Part shown: in pieces, positions 48,708 through 59,186 of the stretch
How the letters are laid out: every line of letters starts with the position of its first letter
How positions within the stretch are numbered: the stretch's first letter is position 1
From: Paramarasmius palmivorus
Lineage: Eukaryota; Basidiomycota; Agaricomycetes; Agaricales; Marasmiaceae
DNA length: 64,000 bases
Direction: 5' to 3'
Assembly: GCA_037176845.1 (NCBI GenBank)
Contig: JAYKXP010000170.1
Span: 1 to 64,000 of the forward strand
Translations under genes and position numbers: made by a program
The notes under the pieces: generated by a model
What the model was told of the DNA's origin: nothing
Database searches by the model: none
What the model saw: the letters and a program-made list of their open reading frames with translations, nothing else

Positions 48708-50336
48708 CTACCGTTCTATTACCTCGTATTCCAAGATCTTCGGAACCCTCACCGCTAAATCGATCTTGCCTAACTTCTCTATGTCAACAAGGAAATCTTC
48801 GCGTTCCAACGGCGTGCGGCGGGCCCCTGCAACATAGACGGACGTCAAGCCATGGCCACAACGTGATTCCAACATCCTTTCAAACACGTCATGCTCCCAC
48901 CCTTGCAGTATGCGGAGCTCCAGATTCTGTAGCTGTGGAAGCAGAACATCCCCGTTCAGGTCGATGGTCAGGGACTTGATCAGCTCCGTCGTGACGAGTT
49001 CATTCGGGCAGTGATCATACACTTCTGAAAGTCCAAGAGGAGGCACCTCGTGGAGCACCAACTCTCGAAGTTCGCTCATTATTTCCAGAATATGCAGCAG
49101 ATCCTGAGTACTGCAAAGTACGCCGCATAAGCTGAACCGACGCAGGCGAAACTTTGAGTGCTCAAAGAATCCCTTGATACCTGAGAGTAATGAGGATCCT
49201 ACTGCAGGCATTGGCTCAAACCGAGAGTACCCTGCTGTTTCTATAGTGAACGACTGAAGCGATGGCGCAGTGATGGTGCCGAGAATATAGGAGGCATGGG
49301 GTCCGATATCTGTAACGACCTTACATCTAGCAACGTATTTCATGGAAAACGTGCGGAGTGACGATAGGTGGGTAACGCAATCGATTACCAAAGAACCCGG
49401 GTCCTTTTGAGGAGAGGCCACCACCATTTCTAATGACTCGAGAGATGAGCTACATCGTCTCATAGCTTCGAGAACGGTTTCAGCGTTGATTCCAAACACC
49501 TTCAAATGTCGCAGTGTGTGGAAGGAGAAGGAAGAGTAGGTGTACCACGACGCGTCGTAATGTCCGAGATTGGAGAATGAACGCAGGTTGGGACATTTTC
49601 CTTTGAAGGAAGTTTAGAAAATCGATGGATTGACCTCTGGAAGTTATGGTTCCCAATTCAGCTACGAATGTAGTGACGTTACTAAGTGAAAGCCCCTCTA
49701 GCATGGGAAAAAATCCTGCCATGCCCTCATCGGTTCCTACAAGCGAAAGGGTTGACCAGCGATCCGACTGCTTGAACAAAGGTTTCAAGAACTTCGTGTA
49801 TGTCTTTCGCTGGGAGAAAGGCAGCGGACCCATGCCATTCACTTCAAAGGACAGTGTTAAAGGAACTGTCCCCGACCTCTGGAGGTGCATAAGCACTTGT
49901 TTGACAGCACCCTTCGGATAGGGAGCATCGAACTCGAAGTCTAAGTTGGCCCATAGTTGGGGTGTGGAAAGACATACTTGACGCCAATGGAAAGATACAC
50001 GGCTGATGGCTGATGCAGAGAAATCGTGTTCAGCACCGAGTGATGTACGTTGAAAGAAGGTTCGACAGCAAGAATGAGGATGGTGGAGAGGAGTTCTGGA
50101 AGAAGCTTCCTGATGGGTGCGCATAGTGAGGAGCATTTCAACCGGAGGTCTTCATTCTGCGTGTTTCGTAGATGATCCAAAACAAATATTCGGTCGTCGG
50201 GGGAGAGCTCTCGACCGAGACGAAGGAGAGTTGTGAGATGTGGATCAATGTCTTCCTCGTTGTGTTTCCTAATCAAAAGAGTCCTTCAATGACTGAATCT
50301 CTATATGAAAGACACAATGCTTCACCTTAAGCTCAT
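48708..50336 (-). CDS. F-box/LRR-type protein, two frame breaks
   Basis: ATG at 50334-50336 gives MSLR, spliced over a 56-nt intron to KHNEEDIDPHLTTLLRLGRE. An F-box follows (PIRKLLPELLSTI, then SAISRVSFHWRQVCLSTPQLW, the usual SxVcr.WR.ia..tP.LW pattern). The rest is a leucine-rich region: FLNFLQRK, NLRSFSNLGHYDASW, TLRHLKVFGIN, SSLESLEMVVAS, RLRRFSLCGVLC, LRELVLHEVPPLG. Two frame changes are needed: near 50048-50070 between the F-box halves, and at the TTTT run at 49596-49599 (between FLQRK and CPNLRSF). Expected role: SCF substrate adaptor. Because sequence on both sides of each break is well kept, either the breaks are very recent or they are assembly errors. Confidence 0.75.
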
Positions 50337-50558
50337 GAGTGCGTTTTGTGGACGATGGTGACGGTTCGAATGAAAAAAGGGTGTCTGAGGTCCCTGCGTC
50401 ACCTCGCTCCCGAGTTATGTACAATTTATGTAATCCCACGTTGTCGCCTACTCACCGAAAGAGATATCACAAGCTATACTTACTGGCGATTTTAACTATT
50501 TAGTACAAGATAAACGATGCATCGGAAATAGACAATATTTCTACAAATACAAGACCTC

Positions 50559-52488
50559 TTATCCAGTAATCAGCGCCAACAAAACCTTCCTCTGGTCACC
50601 ACTCGTCTCTCCTTCAACACGCTTCTCCAGTGTCTTCCTGTACTTTCTCTGATACATGTCTTTGACAGCATTGAAACGCTGCCTATCCCAATGGTTTCTT
50701 ACCACTCTATAGCCGAGTAAGCATTAATATAGGAAGGAGAACGATGAAAACAGTACACACCTCCAGCCAAGCTCCTTGTCCTTTGTTCCGAATCCTTTCA
50801 TCGATGCCTCGAGAAGCTTTGCGTCTCTCCATAAACTTGCGTTTTGTGAGGTGATACCATGCCGGGGGCGAGGTTTAGCACCATTGACGATGTAGAGTAA
50901 CGTGAATCGCATATGGCCGGAGCTACGAACTCGTGTCAACAGATAAACAGGTAATTGACGTGAGAAGGACGTACAACTCGGACTTGATCACTTTTGTAAG
51001 CGTCTTCTTGTGCTTCTTCGGATAAGCTTCGCAGCTATTGATTGAAACGAGTCAGATTCGTCATAAGGAGGCCACAGAAGTTAACGAACATGGCAGCGAG
51101 ATGGGGTCTTGATCGATTAACGATGACTTCACAGAACGCTATCTGTTGAATGTTAGCATTATCTAAAGAAACACAAGCGGAGCATAACCCCATACCTCGT
51201 CTGTACCAATCTTATCCTGTCCTGCCTTGAACAGCGTTTGCACGTCCGCTTCGACCAAATTGTAATCCACGGGCATGTTATCTGGAGGTCGGTTGTTGGT
51301 TAACATCATCGTGTACACTACGGCAAAGCGTCAGACAAGGAAACGTGTCAGGGATGAGGAGCATACATCTCTCGGTCTTGAAGCTCAGATCACCCTTAAT
51401 TGCGGCTTCAAGAGTCTTATGGAACCGGAGCTGATACGCCACAGAAAGAAGATTGATATCGGATGGAGTACGGTCAGCAATGACTTCGGTGAGGAGAGTT
51501 TCGTTGGTTCTGGGAGTAAGAAAAAGATGAGCATTGTTGAAGGAGTAGAGTGTGGCGACCGAACGCACCCAAATCCACTCAACGCCTGTTGTGCGAGCTC
51601 AACGTCATACCATAATGGGCCGAGAACGATACCGCGGAGAACATCTCTGATATTGAAGTTAGTCGTGGCTTTTTCTCAGGAAGATGAGGACACACACCTG
51701 AAATGCCCACTAGTCTCGCTCTCAATTACACTTGGCAGATCTTTACCACTCCTCGCCTTGAACGCATCAGATAGAGCGGCCATCTTCATCGAATCAAGCG
51801 GGGCCAGAGTAGATATCACTGTTCAGCGTACGCCTGTCAGTTTTCTCTAGGCATGCACGGGAGAGAACGTACATAGTGACTCCTTGGTTCCAAACCCTTT
51901 CGTTGCCTTCCGAATAGCTTCATAGTCGTTTGTTGGATCATATCCAGGGACTGGCGGAGCTGGTTGATGTGGATTCTGCATATCGGGCGTTGGAACGGGT
52001 GCATTAAGATAGTATGAAATCGGTGGGCTTCGGCCTGGCGGAGGCATAGGTGGAGGAGCATAGCTTTGGTTCATCGGAGAATTGGGCGGCGGGAAGGCAG
52101 GTGGCTGATGGTACGCATTTGGTGGACCGGGCGGCGTGATATAAGATGGATTCTGGACGATTTTAGATGTTAGTAGAGAGTATATTCTGCAGTGGAAGAG
52201 CCACGCACATAGCCTGGACGATGGCCTGGAGGTGGACCAGGAGGCGGCGGATAGTACGGTTGCTGTTGATATGGGTTCTGAGAGCCAGGGTGTGAATGCA
52301 CGGGGATCGGCGGAGGCCCTGATGGTGGCTAAATATCAATCAGAGTCAAAATAAACTCATCAATAGACATCAAGCATGATCCTTACCGGTCCTGGAGGAG
52401 GTTGATATCCATATCCACTCTGAGGGGGTTGATTTGGGTATCCGTATTGAGGCTGTTGACCTGGGTATTGTGGTTGGTAGTACGACAT
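50559..52488 (-). CDS. Annexin
   Basis: Calcium-dependent phospholipid-binding protein of the fungal annexin group. ATG at 52486-52488. The long N-terminal head is rich in Pro, Tyr, Gln and Gly (QYPGQQPQYGYPNQPPQSGY, later HPGSQNPYQQQPYYPPPPGP), as in annexins A7/A11-like heads. Four annexin repeats follow: first NDYEAIRKATKGFGTKESL with FKARSGKDLPSVIESETSGH; second ALSGFGTNETLLTEVIADRT; third MYTMMLTNNRPPDNMPVDY...VQTLFKAGQDKIGTDE and AFCEVIVNRS; fourth LLEASMKGFGTKDKELGWRV. The C terminus is QRKYRKTLEKRVEGETSGDQ, ending with ALITG. About ten short introns were followed and all examined junctions stay in frame. It likely helps membrane trafficking or calcium responses at membranes. Confidence 0.88.
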
Positions 52489-53372
52489 GATGGTGGGGGT
52501 ACAGAGGAGGACTGCGCTTTGGATGTTTATATGTACACCTAGAAGCTCATGGCAGTGTAAGACAAGCGACACTGCATTGTGATCAGTAAGCGATAACGCG
52601 GAGGCAGTGTCTCGTGACTTTTTCCACGCTGCTTCTTTGTCTTGGCTTGACTCCTTCAATCTGAGAGCGCGACTTGGAGTGTGTAGCTGCATTCGGGGCG
52701 AAGAGCATTTTTGATACAACGATAGTCATGGTTGAGGTTGAAGGATACTGTGGGAACCATCACTCCGAGTTACTAAACGCTGTGGGAAAACCCAAGTTAC
52801 CTATAAGTATAACCGAATTGTTCATGCTTCCACCCACACCGGAAGGACCAAAATTTCTGCTCAGCGGATATCCCTCAAACCCCCACTGAAAGGTGTTCTG
52901 AAATATCGAATGATAAGCCATGTAAGGATAATCGCGTCATGTGATCGCCCGATATGGTTAATCAATAGCATCTCAGTACACATATCCGTCGAGCATATTT
53001 TTGAGGTAATTTCATTATCTTACTTGTCCAACTGTGAACGGATACTATTATTTATGTACCTCAGCGACCCTTGATTCATTAGCATTCGAATGCAGCGCAA
53101 TTCCACTTGGAAGTACTCGCTTCACCCAAGATTGTATGCGCAAACACCCGTTCAACACCAATTATGTCTTGACGGTAATCACCTACCCATAACCAATGCT
53201 CGTTACGCTATCTATACCAACCGAGGAGACACTGATGTACATGAAAGATCCTTACCAGCTGCGTAAGGCATGCATAGGGTATGCAAACTGGAGGAAACAG
53301 GAGAAACGCAGGAGGCCTTTCGACTGATGGTTCTACGCGACAAAATCAAGCTCGAGTTTCCTCGCTTTTCAC
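52489..53372. other. Intergenic, nothing recognised
   Basis: Annexin promoter side and 3' flank of tRNA-Ser(AGA). Short frames only. Confidence 0.5.
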
Positions 53373-53465
53373 CGACGCCAGCAGGATTCGAACCTGCGCC
53401 CTCAAAGAGGAACAGATCAAGTGTTATATTCTAATCTGTCGCCGTAACCACTTGGCTATAGCGCC
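53373..53465 (-). tRNA. tRNA-Ser(AGA) with ~11-nt intron
   Basis: On the minus strand: acceptor GGCGCTA/TGGCGTC with two wobble pairs, discriminator G; D arm GCCAAGTGGTTACGGC; anticodon stem ACAGA/TCTGT with loop TTAGAA and anticodon AGA, then an intron of about 11 nt. Long variable arm CCTC-TTT-GAGG and T arm GCAGG-TTCGAAT-CCTGC. Class II shape supports Ser. Confidence 0.85.
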
Positions 53466-53662
53466 TCTGAGTTGGGTCCAGCAGCCGTAGATATAGCTTA
53501 TAGCCATGATAGAACGAGCAGAGCACATACGTGTCGCCAGCCTCTCGAGTCTCCACACGTTGGAAGGAAATATTTTCCCGAAACGGTGAAAACTATGGCC
53601 TACACCTTAACGCGTAAGAGCCGTGATCTTAAGCGCCTAAGTAGCGGGTAAATCTTCATGTG

Positions 53663-53897
53663 TGTAACGCCTACGCCTACTTCTCAACATTTATGCATCC
53701 CTTATAATCTCCGGTCTCCCATTATCCGTTTACCTAGACTATCACTATATAAACAAGCCCATTTCCTTACCTTCGTTAGTCTTATTTTGCCCAGCACTTG
53801 TCCCTACGTTGTTATAAAACCTCGTTGTGTCCAGGTCTCGGGTGAATTAAAGCTCCAAGCTACCATACCTAGACGTCTCGTCTAGGGAGCTATTACA
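53663..53897 (+). mobile_element. Solo LTR, copy 2, with perfect target duplication
   Basis: A 235-bp unit starting TGTAACGCC and ending GCTATTACA, homologous in inverted orientation to 10332-10571. It is flanked by a perfect 5-bp direct repeat ATGTG (53658-53662 and 53898-53902), the duplication size expected for LTR retrotransposon integration. CTATATAAA near 53745 may be the element's promoter. It lies 197 bp upstream of the 5' end of tRNA-Ser(AGA). No internal retrotransposon genes remain. Confidence 0.87.
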
Positions 53898-53902
53898 ATG
53901 TG

Positions 53903-54778
53903 ATACGTACCATCATACGCGTGGAACACGAAGGTTTCATCATCGACTTCTCCCGTCCGATTCAATTTCCTCAACTGTTTCCTGCCACTCAATCCCCCTC
54001 TCGTCAAGTGTCGCAGCGCACACCTGCTTAGATGGCAATCGATTTAAAGCAACCTCGTTGTTCGTTCATTTCCCGTGGCATCTCAGATACGACGACAGGT
54101 CAATAACCAATCGCACGCCCTGCGTACCAATTGATTCATTACTCACAGGCCTACACGATGAATTTACCCAGCATAAAATTCTTCTTCTCTGCTCCTTCCC
54201 CTTTGCTTTTTCCTGCATTCTCTGTCTATATCCTCGAATTGGTCTACATTCGTCGACCTTGTCGACGAGTCCCATCATGATCATCACGTCACGCTCCAAC
54301 ACCGAAATCAGAGACGAAACCCACAAGTAGGGAACCCTGTTCGTTATCGCTTCACATCTCTGACAATCAGATCTTCATCGACCTGCAGGTTCGTGGGAGA
54401 CTATTTTGAGTTGTCGCCCTCGTGCTCGGTGTTGCAACCACTACTTCATGGGAAGTCGAAGCGAGATCCCTTGTCCGCGCGACTCAGCAAGTGGCTTGAT
54501 AATCATTGAGATGATTCATGCTCCACGAGTGTATTGTATGATTGCAGCTCGCGGAACAGTAATGGCGATGATATCCGTTGGTAATTCCTTTTCTTCACCA
54601 TCATCACCTGTGCTCATCTATGAGAATACCCAGCCTCCCGTCCTCATTTCAGCCACGGCCTCGTATGATATCGATACTGGTTCCAAGCACTATTATTGAT
54701 TCTGATTAATGTGATGACTGGTGAGTGGGGTCCGGTTTACGCATGGTGAGGCTTTTCTAGTCTCACTAGTCAGAGGAA
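53903..54778. other. Unassigned region with two open frames
   Basis: Plus-strand frames at 54058-54330 and 54406-54699 have ordinary composition but no domain. They could be exons of a short unknown gene upstream of the membrane protein at 54818. Confidence 0.35.
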
Positions 54779-54785
54779 TATAAAG
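54779..54785 (+). promoter_or_regulatory. TATA box of the membrane-protein gene
   Basis: TATAAAG 33 bases upstream of the ATG at 54818. Confidence 0.4.
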
Positions 54786-54817
54786 TCGGAACACCATGCA
54801 ATCCCAATACAGGTCCC

Positions 54818-56177
54818 ATGTCGGGAGCAGCAGCAGATCTCGACCCATATTTGACAGTGGAGAATGTCTTTGTAAAGCCTGTTTTCAGAATATCGGTGGG
54901 TAGTCTTCTGAAACTTTCGACAGTATCACGTGCTTATATGCAACAGGTCATGTCCTTTCTCTATGGTAATCCTCGGAGCATCTTACGTCGCGATCTCACC
55001 TGATGCTTCTTTCAAGGCCTTTACACATACCTCTTTGGCGGCTGCATCCGGATTCTGATGAAACGAAACGGCCGCCGTAATCGAGACCTATACCTTGCAT
55101 GGAGCATCGCTCTCTACCTTCTCATTTCTACGCTCAATGTCATTGAGACATGCAGCCTGTTTGGTCAAGCTGTAATGTTCTTCAACGCGTCAGCGGCAGG
55201 GGAGTACAGTACAGCGATGGCATATGTTCGGCGTCATGATGGCCTCAAGACTATGTGGGAGTAAGTGAGCGGATAATCTTCTGAGGATAGCTCTGTTGAT
55301 GATGTGTGTAGCGTACTAACCCAGGTGTTTGGGCTCTCAACTGCGTACGTCAGTCTCTCAGTGCGACCACGATCACCACTCATACACGGAGTATAGCTTC
55401 CTCTCCGACACTATGCTGGTACGCCTCCTTCGGACTATAGGAAGCACTATCTAACTGTTTGATAGATGCATCGGTGTTATATCATATGGGGATCCAGCAG
55501 GCGAATTGCAGTTCTAATGATCACGGCCTTGATAACTGTAGTCGGTATGTCTCACACCCTGGTCGTGACGCGGTTCTAATCCGAAAGTAGCTATAGCGGT
55601 TATTCAAGCGGTTATGACAACCTTTATCGCCCCCCAGTATCCTTCAAAGCAAATGTTAACGTCATACTTAAGCTTCACCTTTCGAGTCACCAATACGGTC
55701 TTCAATTTTGGGTTGACTGGACTAACCGGTGTGTGGGACTATTTTTTCGCCGAGATCTTCACTAATGTCGTATCACTAATCAACTATTATTCAGCGGGAC
55801 GTATATGGTGGATAGCGCGCAGAATCGACATGCAGAAGAAATACTGCACTATCGTGGCCATTTTGTGTGTGACCACGATCTCTGACATTAATATATCCTA
55901 CTGACAACTCCCTTGCACAGACTGGAGTCTGGAATAATATATCCCATGGTACAAATCCTAGATCTCACCTTCAACTACGTCATTTTCCCGCAACAGTCCA
56001 GAGCACCGGGATTTCCTTTCGATCTATTTGAAGTCGTCTATCATGCTTGTGTGAGTGGACTATCTGTTAGTAAAACATTCTGTGACCAGAAAATCGGTTT
56101 AGGGAATTGCCCCTGCGTTGATTATCGTACGCGCAGAGGCCAGAAAGACCGTCGAGACTGAGGTTTCGGAGTTGTGA
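54818..56177 (+). CDS. Multi-pass membrane protein, agaricomycete family
   Basis: A probable seven-helix membrane protein of a type common in agaricomycetes, function unknown. ATG at 54818 gives MSGAAADLDPYLTVENVF. Further exons carry GLYTYLFGGCIRIL, then LYLAWSIALYLLISTLNVIE, the family-like block HRCYIIWGSSRRIAVLMITA, VIQAVMTTFIAPQYPSKQ, RIWWIARRID, LESGIIYPMVQILDLTFNYV, and GIAPALIIVRAEARKT just before the stop at 56175-56177. Introns near 55263, 55429-55470, 55545-55590, 55731-55796, 55862-55917 and 56052-56102 have usable borders and join in frame. The junctions within 54875-55015 could not be settled, so the first loop is uncertain. Confidence 0.7.
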
Positions 56178-59100
56178 GGAATATACAGAATAGTTAGATG
56201 ATCCCGTCCAAGTTTGATTTTTCAGCGACTGTAATTGATGTCTATAATACGAATAAGGTTTTGTTTCTAAAAGTCATCAACATGTCGTACCTGGTCTCTT
56301 CTACTAATGGTCATCAAATGGGAATAAGTTATCTCTGGATGTTTAGAGGACATAAGTTGAAGTTATAACTTTGGGACTGACGTCTATGAGGTCAAGTGCA
56401 TTGACGAGTTTAAGCTATCCGATGACTTGTGTACATTTGGGTGAAGTTTGGGTCTCCCATAGAAGACAACTTGGCTTGATTCGGAGTCATCGTGTGAGAA
56501 GTAAGAGTTTTAGTGTATACTGGTCACCTAAAAGCTGATTTTATAGTGCTGTTCGCCGGCTTTGAGTCTTCGTATCATGCTAGTCATAGGAACTTATCTA
56601 GAGAATCAATCATTAGGCACTGCATACTGGTTTTCATATCTGTCTAGTATTGATACCATCGTTATTTTGTTTCTATGACGCCGTTCTGAGGTCTTACCGA
56701 GAGTGAGAAATACCTTCGCTGTGATCGGTAACACCAATCCTTCCTCAGATTTGGTAGATTGCAACAGGCATTCATCGCAAGTCGGAGATCGCAGGTACGA
56801 TTCGAAAAAGTAGTTGTCTTTCGGCTACTTCTCGACGCTTCTGTTGAGCCAGCGGATTGATGGGATGACTTGATAATCTGTATCGATGGCCTTGGTATCT
56901 TTGAGAATGCGACCACCTCCGGACATCTTCAATCACTGGTGTTTCGCTGGAAGGATCGAACCGCTTTTCATGATCTCGATTATGGCAAATTGATATTCCT
57001 GACCTGAATTTGCGCTATGGCTGGCGCAACATGGACGAAGCAAGCCTAATTATTCCGCTGTTTTGAACACCGAGGCATTTCGCAGCACCACCAAGAGCAA
57101 ATGATCCTCAACGATGATCTCATCTGGGCACTTACCATTGATATATGTATTCTAGTACTCTGTACTTTCAGTGATATTCACGGAAAGGAAATGTACGTCC
57201 CACTTGTAGCATGCAAGCCCTGGTTGAAGAACCTAAGAGGACCCCAGAGTCAAGACGGTGAAAAGACTAGCATAGAAGCTGGGACAGGTCGGAAGAGGCT
57301 CAAGTTGTTGCTCCACAGATTGATGCTTTCGTGTCGTGTCAGCTTTCCGATTGCAAGCAAGATCATGGGATTTCAACGATCGGAGATCTGTACGATGGAG
57401 GAAGGTCAGTCAATTTAGACCAGTGGTGGTCTATACCAGGAATAAATGTGTAGATATACACTTGATGTAAAACCTGATATGGAATAGTTGTTCCCGGCCC
57501 GAAGGATGTACCAGACCCACGAGTGTAATTCCGTGTGTTACTAGCAGCGACCAGGAGCAGATGTGTTTCGTATATAGACTGACTGGAAAATGTATGCTTG
57601 CTCAAAACCAGGAAGCATGAACGTCGAACGCAAGGATAACACGAAGCAACAAGCCTTGTTATGCCGAAGGCTCGGCCGCAGTTTGACAAGACTTCATAAA
57701 TATAGGTGCGAACCTAAGTCTCTGAGTTCTTGTAATACTTATCTTCAGGTTGGAGACGAAAGGTAGTAACGCGAACATGGCGGAGTCAGGGGGACAGATG
57801 GCCTGTGCGCTCGAGTTTATGGCACGTGCCAGGACCTCGGACACCGTTTTTCCAAATACAAAAATTTTCGTTTTGCTCTCCTTCCATTCCTAGAGCTAGC
57901 CTCCCTTCAACACATTGGCGAGGTTTTTGGGCCTGAGGTGCATATGTCATAAGAGTCTTCCATTTTTAGCTATGCTGGTATCCTTGGAGATCTAGGCAAC
58001 CATCTGATTCCCTTTAAGCTTCATTTTTTGTTGGTCGCTCTCTGCATCGCCCATCTTTCCATTGGATTCACCCTTATGTTCTTCGCTAGGCAAACTGAAC
58101 CGAGTATTGCCTTTAGGAGACCCTATTCGAAGCGTTGGAAGTACCAACGTTTGGCCAACCTTAGGCACCACCATACATATTGTCACCCCTGCTCCCGATC
58201 GCTCATGGCGGGATACGAACCATACTGGAAGGCATCTTGTATGAACAAGTGAGCCTCAAAGTCTCTCTTAAGTTGCCTATTGCTCAGTTACCCGGTCTAC
58301 ATCACCTCACCTTAGCGCATGTTTTCTTCAATGCTATCAGACCTTGCCGCCTCACCTTTGCCAACCCTACCATCGTGACCAGGTACATTAAGGGTGCGCA
58401 CGCTTAGTATGGTGATGGTCAAATGAGATTTCGGAAAAGGTACGATCTATCCGTCCATTTCTAGATGACATCTTACATACGACACTAGTTTACGAAACGT
58501 CCAGCATCTATCGTTCCACTCGTTACAGCCTCACTTCAGCTCTATATGATGTACAACTCGAGAATGAAACCCTTTTACGCCCCATTTTTTCCTGCTCATC
58601 GAACATATGGATATCACTTGCGCCTGATCTATCCCCCTAAGTCGGAGGACACTCGGAACGGGCATCTGGAGGCATCTGGGGTATATATTATGACTTGTTA
58701 TTCGGCTCTATTTTGGGCAATTCCCCATATTACCGCGTTCATACCTATCATTATCGTCGTTCCCCGTCTGACATAGCTCGGATCCATCGTTTTGTGCCGT
58801 ACATCGCTTATCAGATTCATCAACACTATATTCATGTAATTTTAATCGAAGTTGGTTTCCACAATCAGTTATGCAGGAGGATATAAAACCAAAGGAAAGT
58901 GGTGCAAAGTTGAGTGCGTTTCCAATTCTTAAGCTAGAACTTGGACTGAAGTTGAGCCGTGAGCTCAGTGTTTACGAGGCATGGCTTGGTATCATGATGG
59001 CAAGAAGCGCGACGACAAGATGTTCCTCGTGTTCATGATGCCACAAGGACTTCAGACACCCCACGCTGCGAACAATGAACCGGTGCTCAACCTGAATAAA

Positions 59101-59186
59101 GAAGTTTGATCTCTTGTGTCGGCGTATCCATGTTCATATATACCTGGAAATGTAGGTTAGGAAGGAATGTAGGAGGCGTCATAACC
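56178..59186. other. Unassigned 3-kb region
   Basis: Several coding-like stretches without a chain. Plus-strand 57101-57418 starts MILNDDLIWALTIDICILVL. The region 58028-58250 has a hydrophobic frame. About 58965-59109 reads GMAWYHDGKKRDDKMFLVFM and ends in a stop. These could be exons of one or two unknown genes or decayed copies, but I cannot name them. Confidence 0.35.
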
